10,215 nt of DNA from Baffinella frigidus (GCA_026770585.1 MU646854.1:92847-103061), one strand, 5' to 3'; positions 8,101-10,210 are shown, counted from the first letter of the stretch. Notes: a model not told the origin generated them from the letters alone. Numbers and translations are program-made.

Positions 8101-10102
8101 GGACGGAGAGAGTGCACAGGAGGCAGCTGGGGCGCTGTGTTGTGCGCGGTAAAACCTTCAACACTAAACCCTAAACCCTAAACCCCAAACCCTAAACCCT
8201 AAACCCTGAACCCTAAACCCTGAACCATAAACCCTAAACCCTAAACTCTAAACCCTAAACCCTAAACCCTGAACCGTAAACCCTAAACCCTAAACCCTAA
8301 ACCCTAAACACTCAACTCTGAACACTAAACACTAAACACCAAACCATAAACCATAAACCCCGAAACCAGGGTGGGCGCGAGCGACGCGTTTGGCGTTCCA
8401 GGTCAACCCCAAACCCTGCCACTCAGAAGGCTGCAGGGAACGAGCAATTCTGGATCTGGGATCATTTTCTTCGGAGTGTACCGGGAATGGTCACGTACTC
8501 TCCCGGATATCCGGGGAGTTAGGTTCACTGTGGCCTTTCGAGTGGACCCTGAACCCAAAACACCAAACATCAAACACCAAACACCAAACACCAAACACCA
8601 AACACCAAACACCAAACGCTCACAGGCATGGCGAACGCTGTCCAACACACGAGGGCGCTGAAACATCCCTCCCACGCTCAAACCCCAAACCCTTACCCCC
8701 CCAAAAAAACACCTCACAGGCGTGGCGAACGTTTTCCAACACGCGCGGGCGGTGGAACGTCCCCGCGACGCTCACGATCCTCTCAGTGTCCTCGGGCGCC
8801 AAGGCCGGGGCATTCCACGCGTGGGCAGGTTACGAGCCCCCCTGCCATCAAGCCTTACGAGCCCCCATGACGAACTTCGGCTGTTTTTGTGCTGGAGGCT
8901 CGTTGCCACGTGCTGCAGGGATGGCGGGCTGGATAGGATGGGGTAGGGTAGGGTGGGGTAGGGTAGGGTAGGGTAGGGCAGGTGACCCTACCACACAGCG
9001 GACTACAAAGGGTTTTCGTGAATTGCCCACACGTGGATGATCCACAAGACCCTACGGTAGGCACTACCGTAGGAGACCCTACGGTAGGCACTACCGTAGG
9101 AGGGTAGGAACTACCGTAGGGACATAGGCTGGTCCTACGGATATCCTAACCGCACATCCCCGCGACTCTCACGATCCTCTCAGTGTCCTCGGGCGCCAAG
9201 GTCGGGGCATTCCACGCGTGGGCAGGTTGCGAGCCCTACTGCCATCTGGTTACCCTACTTCCACAGGCACACTCATGAAATTTAGCCCTAAACGCTGGAC
9301 CCTAAATCCGATACTCCAAACCCTGAACCCTGCCCGGATCTAGCGGACCTCAGCCCTAAATTATAAACCCCAACCCCTAAATTCCAAACCCCAAACCCCA
9401 AACCCCAAACCCCAAACCCCAAACCCCAAACCCCAAACCCAGGCCGCTCGTGCCGCCACAACCAACCCGACACCGTCCTCCTTAAGTTCATCACTCGGCA
9501 AAAGTTGCCGCAGAGAGCTTTCAAGGAGTTCTGCGAGCGGACGCGCGCGCTGAGGCAGCGTAGGTGAGCTTTGTTTTCAACGGGGGTGGCGAGTCGGTGC
9601 TTTTCAAACCTCAAGTCTACACCCTGACGCCTCCTCTCTCTTTCCTCTGAATTAATCCGGGAACAAGGAGTTTTCTTTTAAAATTGGCGAGGCAGATTCC
9701 TACACATAGGTCACGTCCTAAATCATTTGTTCAGTATTTTTTATGCAGATTCTCAAAACAAAGATGGGTATTCCCGGATGAGAACAAACCCTTACCGGGA
9801 GGGCGCGCGCGCTCAGGCAGCGCAGGCTCAACCCTAAACCCTAAACCCTAAACCCTAAACCCTAAACCCTAAACCCGTAACCCGTAACCCGTAACCCTAA
9901 ACCCGTAACCCTAAACCCTAAACCCAAACCCCTAAACTCTAAACCCTAAACCCTAAACCCCAAACGCTAAACCCTCAACCCTAAAACCAAAAACCGAAAA
10001 CCGAAACCCTGATCCCTCAACCCGATACCCGAAAGCAGGATGGGGCTGGTGCGCGTGCTCCTCCGGATGCAGAACACGCGCGCGGCCAAGGCCTTCGCGG
10101 AG
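1..10102 (+). CDS. Multi-exon gene for a long coiled-coil protein with C-terminal Trp/Phe repeats; partial at both ends
   Basis: Nineteen exons joined by AG acceptors and GT (once GC) donors give 1,572 nt of uninterrupted frame from base 3 (524 codons), and entry and exit phases match at every junction. Residues 1 to about 360 are rich in Glu, Arg, Ala and Leu with heptad spacing; residues 302-358 keep a/d positions across the exon 13/14 join. From about residue 370 the chain is basic, with aromatic motifs at W377, F395, W417, W428, W438, W461 and F492. No signal peptide, membrane segment or enzymatic motif is visible. Sfi1-type proteins bind centrin through repeats of about 23 residues with a conserved aromatic, so a basal-body or cytoskeletal scaffold is a reasonable inference. 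I do not recognise the specific gene. Start, stop, promoter and polyA lie outside the window. The exons are GC-rich and the introns are mostly telomere-like repeats. Confidence 0.85.
100..248 (+). repeat. Intron 1 ACCCTACACC/ACCATACACC repeat
   Basis: Intron 1 (39-249) is nearly filled by short tandem variants of ccctacaccatacacc, a CCCTAAA-related repeat in which TAAA has become TACA. It ends in the cccag acceptor of exon 2. Confidence 0.85.
250..346 (+). CDS. Exon 2, charged coiled coil
   Basis: The acceptor is cccag|gag. The exon encodes residues 13-44, opening EEAREEVERREEVMRR and ending RVDAA, with very dense Glu/Arg as in a single alpha helix or coiled coil. I place the donor at GCC G|gtgcgg (phase 1) because exon 3 then enters in phase 1 through a canonical cag acceptor, giving an Ala-Glu-Ala junction. 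An alternative donor at 355 (GAA|gtcact, phase 0) cannot be excluded; it would pair with the less usual acceptor ending at 1357. Confidence 0.75.
361..800 (+). repeat. G-rich tandem repeat of about 12 bp (GGGTTCACTTAA)
   Basis: The first half of intron 2 carries many copies of gggttcacttaa and variants, interrupted by copies of the exon 2 end. The G-rich strand is the sense strand here, opposite to most other introns of the gene. It runs out in a ttttggggttgg stretch near 790-810, and a short CCCGAAA run follows at 853-882. Confidence 0.85.
440..690 (+). pseudogene. Three decaying copies of the 3' part of exon 2 plus its donor region
   Basis: 440-500 repeats the LEEExEGAxxRVDAAGAE part of exon 2 and its following intron start, with five changed codons by hand count. 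584-615 and 647-690 keep only shorter, more diverged pieces around the donor; in the last, the donor GT has become GC. Each is followed by the same cacttaaggg intron sequence. The order suggests repeated duplication of an exon-end-plus-intron unit. The first copy stays open but its entry phase does not match exon 2 with the preferred donor. Confidence 0.75.
950..1032 (+). pseudogene. Upstream copy 1 of exon 3 with in-frame TAG
   Basis: Has the ggcag| acceptor and reads ARHESTERELHELHILHV before TAG at 1006. Homology with exon 3 runs on to about 1032, but the donor is lost (tccaataaatgg in place of tccaatcg|gt). It cannot serve as a complete exon. Confidence 0.85.
1013..1345 (+). repeat. Diverged AATGGCTTAACA-type repeat around exon 3 copies
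   Basis: The rest of intron 2 has repeated words such as aaatggcttaac, acatgtgaac and acatatggc between the three exon 3 copies. The repeats seem to have been amplified together with the exon. Confidence 0.7.
1187..1268 (+). pseudogene. Upstream copy 2 of exon 3, open but without a donor
   Basis: Acceptor ggcag|, then AWNESTERELHELHTIHEDR and ARQLQSE. The frame is open across the whole length, but no GT follows the expected end (caatctgaacaaatgg). Hand comparison with exon 3 finds about five synonymous and four amino-acid-changing codons. Confidence 0.83.
1356..1435 (+). CDS. Exon 3, coiled coil (intact member of three tandem copies)
   Basis: Acceptor ccgcag| at 1354-1355, donor TCG|gtccca at 1436. 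The split codon G|AG gives Glu, followed by ARHESTERELHELHTLHEDL and then ARQLQS (residues 46-71). Leu spacing (ELHELHTLHEDLARQL) suits a coiled coil. Two upstream copies, at 950 and 1187, lack a usable donor, so this third copy is the one that can be spliced at both ends. Confidence 0.8.
1437..1885 (+). repeat. Intron 3 diverged CCCTAAA array
   Basis: Irregular ccctaaac/ccctgaac/cctagacc heptamers, with two embedded related pieces (ggttcca..cctaaac and ctgcgt[ac]gt.. near 1498 and 1679) that look like a longer duplicated block of about 180 bp. No exon candidate was found here. Confidence 0.8.
1937..2005 (+). pseudogene. 5' truncated copy of exon 4 ending at TAA
   Basis: The acceptor tttcgacag| and the coding start VVDGRDDLQLSLAGMHAQCD match exon 4 with two changed codons. 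Homology then breaks and TAA follows at 2003. The duplicated piece also includes the cacgat sequence just upstream of the acceptor. Confidence 0.88.
2068..2098 (+). repeat. (TA)n microsatellite
   Basis: About 15 uninterrupted TA units between the truncated copy and the intact exon 4. It is the only dinucleotide TA run in the window. Confidence 0.97.
2133..2225 (+). CDS. Exon 4
   Basis: Acceptor cgacag| and a consensus donor GAG|gtgagc. Phase 0 at both ends, 31 codons (residues 72-102): VMDGRDDLQLSLAGMHARCD, then ASRAALIEADE. The pattern is helical and amphipathic. A truncated copy of its first 19 or so codons lies about 200 bp upstream (1937). Confidence 0.87.
2284..2463 (+). repeat. Intron 4 CCCCAAA array
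   Basis: Heptamers mostly CCCCAAA with some CCCTAAC at the 3' end, directly before the exon 5 acceptor. Its minus-strand reading yields low-complexity Gly/Phe/Trp peptides that are not genes. Confidence 0.93.
2468..2524 (+). CDS. Exon 5, short coiled coil
   Basis: Acceptor cccgcag|, donor AAG|gtgctc, phase 0 at both ends, 19 codons (residues 103-121): ALGRERERLEQLNETLAVK. Leu spacing is typical of a coiled coil. It sits between two long CCCCAAA/CCCTAAA arrays and has no visible partial copies. Confidence 0.85.
2530..2890 (+). repeat. Intron 5 CCCTAAA / CCCCAAA / CCATAAA arrays
   Basis: Successive blocks of ccctaaa (about 2655-2697 and 2759-2797), ccccaaa (about 2797-2832) and ccataaa (about 2856-2882). 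The block order shows that each variant has been amplified locally. The intron then holds the exon 6 copy and a plain AT-richer stretch (2950-3047). Confidence 0.93.
2896..2949 (+). pseudogene. 5' truncated copy of exon 6 ending at TAG
   Basis: Acceptor ccttcag| and DAEATDLRSA identical in protein to exon 6, with four synonymous codon differences and none that change the residue. After codon 10 it diverges (FHFAQSA) and stops at 2947. Confidence 0.88.
3048..3110 (+). CDS. Exon 6
   Basis: Acceptor gttcag|, donor CAG|gtgtgt, phase 0 at both ends, 21 codons (residues 122-142): DAEATDLRSALRARELMLGD followed by Q. A truncated upstream copy (2896) has the same first ten residues but four synonymous codon differences. 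Confidence 0.87.
3111..3216 (+). repeat. GA-rich purine tract (GAGAGGGTGAGA)
   Basis: Starts immediately after the exon 6 donor and is almost purely purine on the sense strand, with gagagggtgaga units. The donor itself is part of gtgtgtgtgc. Such a tract could form triplex DNA. Confidence 0.93.
3263..3362 (+). repeat. Intron 6 CCCTAAA array
   Basis: Heptamers ccctaaa, cactaaa and ccataaa. It is followed by a GC-rich island (3377-3407) with a tag| but no convincing exon. Confidence 0.9.
3400..3735 (+). repeat. CCCGAAA minisatellite with ATCCTCATC inserts
   Basis: Higher-order units that combine cccgaaa heptamers, aaatcctcatc and a ctcaaaacccgaaaacccaa segment. They repeat about three times in long form and then four times in a shorter form of about 27 bp. 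The array ends at the exon 7 acceptor. The open frames through it are repeat translations. Confidence 0.93.
3739..3785 (+). CDS. Exon 7 (phase 0 in, phase 2 out)
   Basis: Acceptor aaacag| at 3737-3738, donor CTCG|gtaatc. It encodes SAQAVREEANLLTTS (residues 143-157) plus two bases of an Arg codon completed by exon 8. A second acceptor nine bases inside (cgcag| at 3746-3747) would remove SAQ and keep the frame. The unusual phase 2 exit is supported because exons 8 and 9 continue it and return to phase 0. Confidence 0.78.
3786..3965 (+). repeat. Intron 7 CCCGAAA array
   Basis: ACCCGAAA heptamers begin a few bases after the donor and decay into gccgaaa and gccaaaa. A C-run follows (about 3971-3982), then about 180 bp of non-repetitive sequence up to exon 8 in which I see nothing else. 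Confidence 0.9.
4164..4205 (+). CDS. Exon 8, 42 nt, phase 2 at both ends
   Basis: Acceptor gcgacag| after a pyrimidine-rich stretch, donor ACAG|gtgatc. In the phase set by exon 7 it reads MADGDSSRLDNRD (residues 159-171), with a split Arg codon on each side. Phase 0 would give a proline-rich peptide unlike the rest of the protein, so phase 2 is preferred. Confidence 0.75.
4260..4321. repeat. Foldback element around a 21-bp near-perfect palindrome
   Basis: 4280-4300 is two 10-base arms (GGTCGCCGGA and its complement) around a single A. Outside them, CCCCaTGATTT and AAATCAGGGG extend an imperfect stem to nearly 30 bp per arm. It sits in intron 8, which lacks telomere-like arrays except a trace near 4385 and 4497. 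Confidence 0.85.
4430..4460 (+). pseudogene. 5' truncated copy of exon 9
   Basis: Acceptor aagcag| followed by SRDEHQDSV in the exon 9 frame; homology ends near 4458. A shorter remnant (cag|ggcacgtgac) lies a little upstream at 4397-4408. Confidence 0.75.
4538..4622 (+). CDS. Exon 9, helical
   Basis: Acceptor aaaacag| after an A-run, donor CTCAG|gtccgc. After the split Arg codon it encodes SRDEHEDSIVPERLRDLHAR and then LAAAISAQ (residues 173-200), leaving in phase 0. One 5'-truncated copy lies upstream (4430), and two copies of its 3' end lie downstream (4705, about 4820). Confidence 0.83.
4631..4803 (+). repeat. Two copies of an AAAGTTG..CAACTTT inverted-repeat element in intron 9
   Basis: 4631-4688 and 4746-4803 each have arms AAAGTTG and CAACTTT about 28 bp apart, the shared core tctgtaccgcgaac, and a downstream agtccatgag. 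They were copied together with the end of exon 9. A related element lies in intron 11. Confidence 0.85.
4705..4737 (+). pseudogene. 3' copy of exon 9, possible 11-codon cassette exon
   Basis: Reads HVRLAAAISAQ and ends at CACAG|gtttaa, matching the end of exon 9. The exonic CTG of the parent reads CAG here, which creates an AG (4703-4704) exactly in phase 0 before the first codon. It could be spliced in without disturbing the frame. About 60 bp of downstream intron is copied with it. Confidence 0.65.
4818..4863 (+). pseudogene. Second 3' copy of exon 9
   Basis: Reads FRDLHVRLAVANTAQ and ends CGCAG|gttgcg. It is more diverged than the copy at 4705. The nearest AG (atag| at 4815-4816) would need phase 1 entry, which the preceding exon does not provide, so inclusion is unlikely. 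Confidence 0.65.
4967..5026 (+). pseudogene. 5' truncated copy of exon 10 ending at TAG
   Basis: Acceptor cttgcag| and ESAELKEAHLRSSIGRDRD, then TAG at 5024 just where homology ends. Against exon 10 there are four synonymous differences and one change (Ile for Val). Confidence 0.88.
5037..5110 (+). repeat. AACACTCAAC / AACACACTAA repeat before exon 10
   Basis: Short variants of cactaaac, aacactcaac and aacacgcaac between the truncated copy and intact exon 10. Also CCCTAAA-like. Confidence 0.8.
5121..5206 (+). CDS. Exon 10, coiled coil (phase 0 in, phase 2 out)
   Basis: Acceptor attgcag|, donor GCTAG|gtctgc. It encodes ESAELKEAHLRSSVGRDRDD then LVHEAENA (residues 201-228), and the last two bases begin an Arg codon completed by the first base of exon 11. 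Truncated copies lie on both sides: the 5' part at 4967 and the 3' part with donor at 5285. Confidence 0.87.
5212..5400 (+). repeat. Intron 10 CCCGAAA runs
   Basis: acccgaaa heptamers follow both the real exon 10 donor and the donor of its 3' copy, so repeat and donor were duplicated together. Confidence 0.88.
5285..5324 (+). pseudogene. 3' copy of exon 10 with donor
   Basis: Repeats the last 13 or so codons (RDRDDLVHEAENA) and the CTAG|gtctgcccgaaa donor and intron start. Three differences are seen, all synonymous. No acceptor directly precedes it; CCCGAAA repeats do. Confidence 0.85.
5509..5560 (+). pseudogene. 5' truncated copy of exon 11 ending at TAG
   Basis: Acceptor acaccag|, then the split base and LEMEVEKESREAAENL before TAG at 5558. 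Differences from exon 11 up to the break are all synonymous, including the base that completes the split Arg codon. A hairpin-type repeat begins within a few bases of the stop. Confidence 0.88.
5566..5655. mobile_element. Dispersed hairpin repeat, copy 1 (possible small nonautonomous element)
   Basis: Contains cagtaggcaatactg and cctacagtaggcaataccg imperfect hairpins and a terminal module (5621-5654) with ctcctacggatatc. That 34-bp module recurs at 9112-9145 with three mismatches. No transposase and no clear target duplication were seen, so the mobile status is inferred from dispersal and hairpin form only. Confidence 0.6.
5719..5818 (+). CDS. Exon 11, coiled coil
   Basis: Acceptor aaaccag|, donor CCCAG|gtactg. 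Enters phase 2 and leaves phase 0. It encodes LEMEVEKESREAAENALAAE then RNLRVEAETRYPQ (residues 230-262). A 5' copy ending in a stop lies at 5509; 3' copies with donors lie at 6047 and 6254. Confidence 0.87.
5822..5865 (+). repeat. TTTAGGG-orientation telomere-like run
   Basis: gtttagggtttagggattgggg just after the exon 11 donor. This is a short G-rich run with telomere orientation opposite to most introns. The rest of intron 11 to 5970 shows no pattern. Confidence 0.8.
5970..6030 (+). repeat. AAGTTGAC..GTCAACTT inverted-repeat element in intron 11
   Basis: Perfect 8-base arms (5975-5982 and 6007-6014) around ttgtaccgcacaccc, related to the pair in intron 9. As there, a 3'-truncated exon copy follows shortly downstream. 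Confidence 0.78.
6047..6112 (+). pseudogene. 3' copy of exon 11, open and in phase: candidate cassette exon
   Basis: After ggcagag| (AG at 6045-6046) it reads LAAENALAERNLRVEAETRY then PQ and ends CCCAG|gtactc, 22 codons in phase 0. Compared with exon 11 it has one in-frame three-base deletion and only synonymous substitutions. Including it would insert 22 coiled-coil residues between exons 11 and 12. The more usual cag acceptor two bases upstream would be out of phase. Confidence 0.6.
6138..6248 (+). repeat. TTACGCC / TTAGAGC / TTACGGC tandem repeat
   Basis: G-rich heptamer-like units (ttacgcc, ttagagc, ttacggc, gggctta) between two 3' copies of exon 11. It looks like a diverged relative of TTTAGGG with G/C replacements. 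Confidence 0.8.
6254..6280 (+). pseudogene. Short 3' copy of exon 11 with donor
   Basis: Nine codons, VEAETRYPQ, ending CCCAG|gtaacc. It has one synonymous difference from exon 11 and is identical here to the copy at 6047. There is no acceptor immediately before it. Confidence 0.8.
6349..6505 (+). repeat. CCCTAAA / CCATAAA array before exon 12 copies
   Basis: ctctaaa, ccctaaa and then eight or so ccataaa heptamers up to the acceptor of the first exon 12 copy. Confidence 0.92.
6510..6593 (+). pseudogene. 5' copy 1 of exon 12 ending at TGA
   Basis: Acceptor cttgcag| and ALEEAAAIRSTKTDLEAQLS, then SAPEWTEN-type divergence and TGA at 6591. Four of its first 20 codons change the residue, so it looks more decayed than copy 2. 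Confidence 0.87.
6665..6739 (+). pseudogene. 5' copy 2 of exon 12, synonymous-only divergence
   Basis: Acceptor tttgcag| and ALEEAAALRARNTDLEAQLS, identical in protein to exon 12 over 20 codons despite seven third-position differences. It then has APEWT as in copy 1 and no obvious donor. The frame runs open into the next copy. Confidence 0.87.
6790..6906 (+). CDS. Exon 12, coiled coil (intact third copy of a tandem triplet)
   Basis: Acceptor tttgcag|, donor GCTGAG|gttcga. Phase 0 at both ends, 39 codons (residues 263-301): ALEEAAALRARNTDLEAQLS, then VLLDAREDMALLLPEARAE. Hydrophobic positions follow heptads. Copies at 6510 and 6665 share codons 1-20 and then diverge; only this one continues to a donor. 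Confidence 0.9.
6912..7035 (+). repeat. Intron 12 CCCCTAAC/CCCTGAAC array
   Basis: Irregular ccctaac, ccctgaac and ctctaac units follow the exon 12 donor. 7040-7140 has a single tttagggttca run but otherwise nothing recognisable. Confidence 0.82.
7145..7202 (+). pseudogene. 5' copy of exon 13
   Basis: Follows aagtag| and reads ARENARLEE, then VFPRLEEWTDRTT where exon 13 has EVRRLEEGNA. The first seven codons differ only synonymously. An altered stretch follows and homology fades by about 7195. No donor is seen. Confidence 0.78.
7218..7263 (+). repeat. 7-bp tandem repeat GTTGGGC, about six copies
   Basis: Near-perfect gttgggc units right after the exon 13 partial copy, in G-rich sense orientation. 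It keeps the 7-bp period of the other arrays. Confidence 0.93.
7347..7454 (+). CDS. Exon 13, coiled coil, probable GC donor
   Basis: Acceptor ccaaag| (AAG rather than the usual CAG). Phase 0, 36 codons (residues 302-337): ARENARLEEEVRRLEEGNAR then AFSAAEDGERQVEDCQ. I end it at CCAG|gcaaat, a GC-type donor, because heptad a/d positions (L7, V11, L14, N18, A21, A25, G28, V32, C35 of the exon) then continue without a shift into exon 14. The alternative donor GGCAA|gtcgag at 7440 also keeps phase 0 but removes five residues and breaks the register. Confidence 0.75.
7466..7680 (+). repeat. Intron 13 CCCTAAA/CCCTGAA-type repeat
   Basis: ccctaaataaacccc, then ccctgaac, ccctggacc and cactaaac variants fill most of the intron. 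7686-7691 (gcgctg between ccag and gtaccg) could be read as a six-base exon but is not favoured. Confidence 0.82.
7742..7897 (+). CDS. Exon 14, end of coiled coil and start of aromatic repeats
   Basis: Acceptor ctaccag|, donor ATCAAG|gtaaaa. Phase 0 at both ends, 52 codons (residues 338-389), the largest exon seen. It opens GRIHFLEVELEAMVRQLSLE, continuing the heptads of exon 13, and later has LAAGWLVATLHARLSIK with W377, the first of the spaced aromatic motifs. Confidence 0.88.
7905..8045 (+). repeat. Intron 14 CCATAAA array
   Basis: ccataaa heptamers with actgtaa and accatga variants over almost the whole intron 14. Confidence 0.93.
8070..8148 (+). CDS. Exon 15, aromatic-repeat region (phase 1 out)
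   Basis: Acceptor actcag|, donor CGCG|gtaaaa. It encodes AAFEEFARALGTERVHRRQL then GRCVVR (residues 390-415) plus the first base of a Gly codon completed by exon 16. The AFEEF motif matches the AFxx(W/F) pattern seen in later exons. No partial copies were seen. Confidence 0.85.
8156..8360 (+). repeat. Intron 15 CCCTAAA array (the longest run)
   Basis: About 27 heptamers, mostly exact CCCTAAA with CCCTGAA and CACTAAA variants. It fills the intron between exons 15 and 16, so it is interstitial rather than a chromosome end. Confidence 0.95.
8370..8401 (+). CDS. Exon 16, 32 nt, aromatic-repeat region
   Basis: Acceptor aaccag|, donor TTCCAG|gtcaac. Enters phase 1 and leaves phase 0: the split Gly, then WARATRLAFQ (residues 417-426). 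Joined to exon 15 it completes a VVRGWARAT motif; joined to exon 17 it makes LAFQ-AWRTF. Two repeat motifs therefore form only across splice junctions, which supports this very small exon. Confidence 0.82.
8556..8617 (+). repeat. CACCAAA heptamer array
   Basis: About eight units of caccaaa(a/c) in intron 16, just before the exon 17 partial copy. The first 150 bp of intron 16 show no pattern. Confidence 0.93.
8626..8681 (+). pseudogene. 5' copy of exon 17 with Trp-to-stop change
   Basis: Acceptor ctcacag|, then AWRTLSNTRGR and TGA at 8659, where exon 17 has TGG (W438). Nucleotide homology continues beyond the stop to about 8681, so the stop is a point change rather than the break itself. Confidence 0.87.
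8720..8828 (+). CDS. Exon 17, aromatic-repeat region
   Basis: Acceptor ctcacag|, donor GGGCAG|gttacg. Phase 0 in, phase 1 out, residues 427-462: AWRTFSNTRGRWNVPATLTI, then LSVSSGAKAGAFHAWA. W428, W438 and W461 belong to the spaced aromatic series. A 5' copy with a Trp-to-stop change lies at 8626, and a 3' copy with donor lies at 9157. Confidence 0.87.
8934..8978 (+). repeat. GGGTA / GGGTGG repeat with G-quadruplex potential
   Basis: About eight ggg tracts separated by one to three bases (gggtagggtagggtgggg) on the sense strand of intron 17. Confidence 0.9.
9050..9146. mobile_element. Dispersed hairpin repeat, copy 2
   Basis: Two perfect hairpins in tandem (9051-9073 and 9078-9100: CCTACGGTAG, gca, CTACCGTAGG), then the 34-bp terminal module shared with the copy at 5621-5654. 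It lies directly before the 3' copy of exon 17. Mobile status is inferred only. Confidence 0.65.
9157..9225 (+). pseudogene. 3' copy of exon 17 with donor
   Basis: Repeats codons from about PATLTILSVSSGAKVGAFHA to the donor GGGCAG|gttgcg, with one synonymous and one Ala-to-Val difference. The following intron start (gcgagccc, tgccatc) is copied too. A hairpin repeat lies directly before it. Confidence 0.87.
9285..9440 (+). repeat. Intron 17 end: CCCTGAA traces and CCCCAAA array
   Basis: Weak ccctaaa/ccctgaa in 9285-9330, then about eight ccccaaa heptamers (9376-9437) ending in the exon 18 acceptor. 9240-9285 shows a cacag but no following donor. Confidence 0.92.
9443..9563 (+). CDS. Exon 18, basic aromatic-repeat region (phase 1 in, phase 2 out)
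   Basis: Acceptor aacccag|, consensus donor CGTAG|gtgagc. After the split Gly codon it encodes RSCRHNQPDTVLLKFITRQK then LPQRAFKEFCERTRALRQR (residues 464-502). AFKEFCERT repeats the AFxx(W/F)xxxT pattern. A fragment of its 3' end lies at about 9806-9831. Confidence 0.87.
9806..9831 (+). pseudogene. Fragment of the 3' end of exon 18
   Basis: Matches the last eight or so codons of exon 18 (RARALRQR-like) with mostly synonymous changes, but where exon 18 has CGTAG|gt this has CGCAG|gc. It is followed at once by CCCTAAA repeats. Confidence 0.7.
9828..9990 (+). repeat. Intron 18 CCCTAAA / CCCGTAA array
   Basis: ccctaaa heptamers with a block of cccgtaa. The first part of intron 18 (9564-9800) is non-repetitive, AT-rich in places, and contains no exon I can support. 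Confidence 0.93.
10039..10102 (+). CDS. Exon 19, last exon in window
   Basis: Acceptor agcag|, donor GCGGAG|gttcgc. Phase 2 in, phase 0 out: split Arg, then MGLVRVLLRMQNTRAAKAFA and E (residues 504-524). The AKAFAE ending matches the first half of the AFxx(W/F) motif, so the next exon, outside the window, should begin with an aromatic residue. Confidence 0.85.
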
Positions 10103-10164
10103 GTTCGCACCCACAGCCCCCCTCCCCCATTTCGGAAGGCGTTCCCCGTAACCCTCTGCGGATA

Positions 10165-10210
10165 AAATAAGACAGTCAACTGGCGATTAAATAAGACAGT
10201 CACCTGGCGA
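10165..10210 (+). repeat. Two 22-bp direct repeats, 24-bp period
   Basis: aaataagacagtcaactggcga (10165-10186) and a copy with one mismatch (10189-10210) in the intron after exon 19. They may be the start of a longer array beyond the window. Confidence 0.9.

Noticed and set aside
8155-8360. True telomere or chromosome end
   Set aside because: The CCCTAAA run is short, mixed with variants, and bounded on both sides by in-phase exons, so it is interstitial.
8390-8971. The longest open frame (193 codons, + strand) as a gene
   Set aside because: It runs through exon 16, intron repeats, the partial and intact exon 17 copies and intron sequence without regard to splice sites. Only the exon parts match the gene model, and exon 17 is read there in the correct frame only by chance continuity.
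9267-9300. Exon after ttccacag| at 9265-9266
   Set aside because: Phase 1 reading is open, but no GT occurs before the exon 18 acceptor, so it cannot end.
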